DNA of 7,210 bases from the NCBI GenBank assembly GCA_012735455.1, contig JAAYHG010000317.1, positions 1 through 7,210 of the forward strand. Direction: 5' to 3'. A program made the translations under genes and the position numbers. The notes below the pieces were generated by a model. It was not told the origin of the DNA. It saw nothing but the letters and a program-made list of their open reading frames with translations, and did no database searches. Positions 5,118 to 7,210 of this stretch are shown in pieces. The DNA comes from Bacillota bacterium (GTDB taxonomy: Bacteria > Bacillota > DTU030 > DUMP01). Each line of letters opens with the position of its first letter. Positions within the stretch are counted from its first letter, which is position 1.

Positions 5118-6446
5118 TTACAGCAGTTCCATCCTTAAGCCGTACGGTTTCTCTAAGAGGTCGCGCACGAGTCCGAGGAACTCCGCCGCTACCGAACCGT
5201 CTATCAGGCGATGATCAAAGGAGAGGCTCAGCTTCATGACAGGACGGACCTCGATTACTCCATCCACAACTACAGGACGGTCTTTGATAACGCCTACACC
5301 CAGGATGGCGCTCTCGGGTTGGTTGATGATGGGCGTAAAGTCATCTACGCCGTACATCCCGAGGTTAGTCACTGTGAAGGTACTACCGGTGACCTCGTCC
5401 GGGCTAATCCGGTTTGATCGTGCTTTTTCAGCCAACTCCTTAGTCTCTCTTGCCACCTCATAGATAGGCTTCTTGTCCGCGTCCCGTACCACAGGAACAA
5501 TCAAGCCATTTTCAAGGGCCACTGCTACACCCATGTGTACGTGCTCATGGTAGATGATCTCGCTTTCAGTCAGCGTAGCGTTAACCGGCGGAAATCTGGT
5601 GAGAGCGAAGGCTGCCGCCTTTATGATGAGATCGTTGAAGGAAACCTTTTCTTCTGGGGCCACAGATTCGTTGAGCTCTGCCCGGATGCGTTTGGTCTGG
5701 CTCATATCAACTTCCATGTTAATAGTCACGTGGGGAGCCAGGCTCCAGCTTTCCTTCATCCGACGAGCAATCACGCGGCGCATCCCAGCCAGTGGCACCC
5801 TTCTGTCTGTGCTCTCCTCAGAAGTCACAACAGCAGCCAGAACGTCTTCCTTGGTCAAACGCCGCTCTGCCGTCAGTTTAGTCAAATCCACACCTAACTC
5901 TTGAGCCAGCTTAGCCGCTGTGGGCGTAGCCTTCACCGCTAACCTTTGCTCCTGCTCCGCCGAAGGGGGAGCTTTCTGGACAAGAAAATTCTCCACGTCG
6001 GTCTCGGTGATGCGTCCCTCGGGGCCCGTTCCGGTCACCTGGGCCAGGTCAACGCCTTTTTCCCGTGCCATGCGTTTAGCAGCCGGCGTTGCCCTGACGC
6101 GGGTCTCCTTGATTTCCTTGGAGGCACGGGGCGGTGCCGCAACTTCTGCTGCTTCTTTGGCCTGGGATGCAGGAAAAGAAGCACCGCTTGCGGCAGTTGG
6201 CATTTCTTCCCCTTCGTCTAATAGGTACCCAATCACCTGACCTACCGGGGCCGTGTTGCCTGCAGCTACGGTAATGTGCAGAACCCCGTCAGCCATGGCC
6301 TCAACTGTATTGGTGACTTTGTCATTGGTGATCTCAAGGAGGGCTTCCCCTTTAGTTACTCGGCTACCATTAGGCTTCAACCAAGTATCAATGGTCCCTT
6401 GAGTCATAAGAAGTCCCAATTTGGGCATGAGTATTTCGTGTGCCAC
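5118..6446 (-). CDS. acoC: Dihydrolipoamide acyltransferase (E2) of an acetoin/2-oxoacid dehydrogenase complex, two subunit-binding domains
   Basis: This 442-residue E2 core enzyme transfers the acyl group from its lipoyl arm to CoA. Residues 1-78 form one lipoyl domain with K43 in NDKV as the lipoylated lysine. An Ala/Pro/Glu-rich linker follows. Residues about 117-155 form a peripheral subunit-binding domain containing the usual GTGPEGRI motif. After a second linker, residues about 171-206 form another copy of this domain in which the glycine-rich turn is replaced by TAERRLT. The catalytic acyltransferase domain (about 215-442) ends with DHRLIDG, giving H412 and D416. The start is GTG at 6446, supported by AAGGAAGGA four bases upstream and by the lipoyl domain beginning at once. 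It lies 59 bp after the E1-beta gene. Context and the E1-beta sequence favour an acetoin dehydrogenase type, but a branched-chain or pyruvate complex cannot be excluded from E2 alone. No E3 gene is in the window. Confidence 0.93.
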   Translation of the reverse strand: MAHEILMPKLGLLMTQGTIDTWLKPNGSRVTKGEALLEITNDKVTNTVEAMADGVLHITVAAGNTAPVGQVIGYLLDEGEEMPTAASGASFPASQAKEAAEVAAPPRASKEIKETRVRATPAAKRMAREKGVDLAQVTGTGPEGRITETDVENFLVQKAPPSAEQEQRLAVKATPTAAKLAQELGVDLTKLTAERRLTKEDVLAAVVTSEESTDRRVPLAGMRRVIARRMKESWSLAPHVTINMEVDMSQTKRIRAELNESVAPEEKVSFNDLIIKAAAFALTRFPPVNATLTESEIIYHEHVHMGVAVALENGLIVPVVRDADKKPIYEVARETKELAEKARSNRISPDEVTGSTFTVTNLGMYGVDDFTPIINQPESAILGVGVIKDRPVVVDGVIEVRPVMKLSLSFDHRLIDGSVAAEFLGLVRDLLEKPYGLRMELL

Positions 6447-6450
6447 AATA

Positions 6451-6459
6451 TCCTTCCTT
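6451..6459 (-). promoter_or_regulatory. Shine-Dalgarno that fixes the GTG start of E2
   Basis: AAGGAAGGA on the minus strand, four bases before GTG at 6446-6444. The next ATG, six codons later, would cut into the first strand of the lipoyl domain. Confidence 0.7.
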
Positions 6460-6484
6460 TCCCACCTCTTACCGCGGTTAGGAA

Positions 6485-6504
6485 AGGAGCCCCTGTGGGC
6501 TCCT
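6485..6504 (-). terminator. Perfect 8-bp hairpin between E1-beta and E2 genes
   Basis: AGGAGCCC (6485-6492) and GGGCTCCT (6497-6504) are exact reverse complements around a 4-base loop. It begins one base after the E1-beta TAG. On the transcribed strand it is followed by only TTTCC, so it is at best a weak intrinsic terminator. It may instead block 3' decay or reduce downstream expression, changing the E1 to E2 ratio. Since E2 must be expressed with E1, full termination is unlikely. Confidence 0.5.
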
Positions 6505-6505
6505 A

Positions 6506-7210
6506 CTATACTAATTCTTTCACCGCTGCTACGATATCCTCGGTATCAGGCAAAACGAATTTCTCTAGTACCGGTGCAAACGGTACTGGAGCAAACTTGC
6601 TGCCCACCCGCTTGATCGGGGCATCTAGATAATCCAGTGCCTTCTCGGCGATAACAGCCGCCACCTCAGCACCAAAACCGGAGCGAGTAACAGCTTCCTG
6701 CGCAATCACTACGCGCCCTGTTTTCTCCACCGAAGAAAGGATTGTCTCCTCATCCAGCGGCACCAACGTTCTCAGATCGATAACTTCCAGGCTAATGCCC
6801 TCCGGTGCCAGCTTTTCGGCCGCTTCCAGGGCCTTGGTTATCATGTAGGCTGTGGCCACAACGGTGACATCGCTACCCTCCCGGCTGACGGCCGCCCTGC
6901 CAAACGGTACCGTGTACTCACCTTCAGGTACCTCTCCCTTAACCGGATAAAGTGACTTATGCTCCAAGAACAGTACCGGGTTATCGTCGCGAATGGCTGT
7001 CGTCAAAAGCCCCTTGGCGTCCGCCGGAGTGGCCGGCATAACCACTTTCAAACCCGGAATGTGGGTAAACCAGGCCTCTAAACTCTGCGAGTGCTGAGCT
7101 GCTGCTGACATGCCACCTCCGACCGGAGTCCGGATAGTTATTGGCTGAATTGCCTTGCCGCCAAACATGTAATGCATCTTGGCGGCTTGGTTTACAATCT
7201 GATCCATGCA
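6506..7210 (-). CDS. acoB: Thiamine-dependent dehydrogenase E1-beta subunit (acetoin dehydrogenase AcoB-like), 5' end missing
   Basis: The visible 235 residues are the C-terminal two thirds of an E1-beta subunit (full family length about 325); the gene begins beyond base 7210. With E1-alpha it decarboxylates or cleaves the substrate using thiamine diphosphate and loads the acyl group on the E2 lipoyl arm. The region begins in the conserved [16 protein letters not shown] segment, goes through the pyrimidine-binding domain ([34 protein letters not shown]), and then the transketolase C-terminal domain from about [16 protein letters not shown], with [12 protein letters not shown] and VVIAQEAV. 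The [16 protein letters not shown] stretch and the overall wording resemble acetoin dehydrogenase E1-beta more than mitochondrial-type pyruvate E1-beta; this is recalled similarity, not a search. The Met at 7207 is internal, preceded by a Cys codon at the window edge. It ends in TAG, directly followed by a hairpin and then the E2 gene. An E1-alpha gene is expected immediately upstream. Confidence 0.92.
   Translation of the reverse strand, partial: CMDQIVNQAAKMHYMFGGKAIQPITIRTPVGGGMSAAAQHSQSLEAWFTHIPGLKVVMPATPADAKGLLTTAIRDDNPVLFLEHKSLYPVKGEVPEGEYTVPFGRAAVSREGSDVTVVATAYMITKALEAAEKLAPEGISLEVIDLRTLVPLDEETILSSVEKTGRVVIAQEAVTRSGFGAEVAAVIAEKALDYLDAPIKRVGSKFAPVPFAPVLEKFVLPDTEDIVAAVKELV

Noticed and set aside
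1..7210. CRISPR arrays, tRNA/rRNA genes, insertion sequences or phage attachment sites
   Set aside because: No regularly spaced repeats, no cloverleaf-like segments and no transposase-like reading frames were seen by eye on either strand.

Overview
The window is about 7.2 kb of densely packed, moderately GC-rich DNA. Every supportable gene lies on the minus strand, so transcription runs from base 7210 towards base 1. Spacing is tight, with short gaps, ATGA-type overlaps, strong purine-rich ribosome binding sites and several GTG starts. The mix of an acetoin/2-oxoacid dehydrogenase complex with a NuoEF-type flavin/Fe-S module suggests an anaerobic Firmicute (Peptococcaceae/Moorella-like acetogen, sulfate reducer or syntroph). 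This assignment is inference from gene content only.

Right part (7210 to 3742): the 3' part of an E1-beta subunit of a thiamine-dependent dehydrogenase (AcoB-like), a full E2 acyltransferase with one lipoyl domain and two E3/E1-binding domains (AcoC-like), an SDR oxidoreductase with an unusual insertion next to its cofactor-binding region, and a VOC-fold protein of the methylmalonyl-CoA epimerase/glyoxalase type. A perfect 8-bp hairpin separates E1-beta from E2. A 216-bp gap carrying an 11-bp perfect inverted repeat separates this group from the next.

Left part (3525 to 1): a NuoE-like subunit, a NuoF/HydB-like flavoprotein, a short NuoG/HoxU-like Fe-S protein with a C-terminal zinc-ribbon-like tail, and the start of a polyferredoxin-type electron-transfer subunit (HycB/DmsB/AorA-like) that runs off the left edge from a GTG start. 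No catalytic subunit (hydrogenase, formate dehydrogenase, aldehyde oxidoreductase) is inside the window, so the final partner must lie beyond base 1.

The most striking observation is in the NuoF-like gene. Its frame is stopped by TGA at 1354-1352, yet the same frame continues uninterrupted for 64 more sense codons, encodes the rest of a canonical two-[4Fe-4S] ferredoxin tail, and ends at a TAA overlapping the start of the next gene. The TGA falls exactly where the first cysteine of the first CxxCxxCxxxCP motif should be. The simplest readings are selenocysteine at a cluster-ligand position, or a single-base nonsense change or sequencing error (TGC/TGT to TGA).

Working model (inference): the AcoABC-like complex cleaves acetoin or a related 2-oxo/hydroxyketone to acetyl-CoA plus an aldehyde. 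The SDR interconverts a related alcohol and ketone. The NuoEFG-like module with the polyferredoxin links a further redox enzyme, perhaps a tungsten aldehyde oxidoreductase, to NAD(H).
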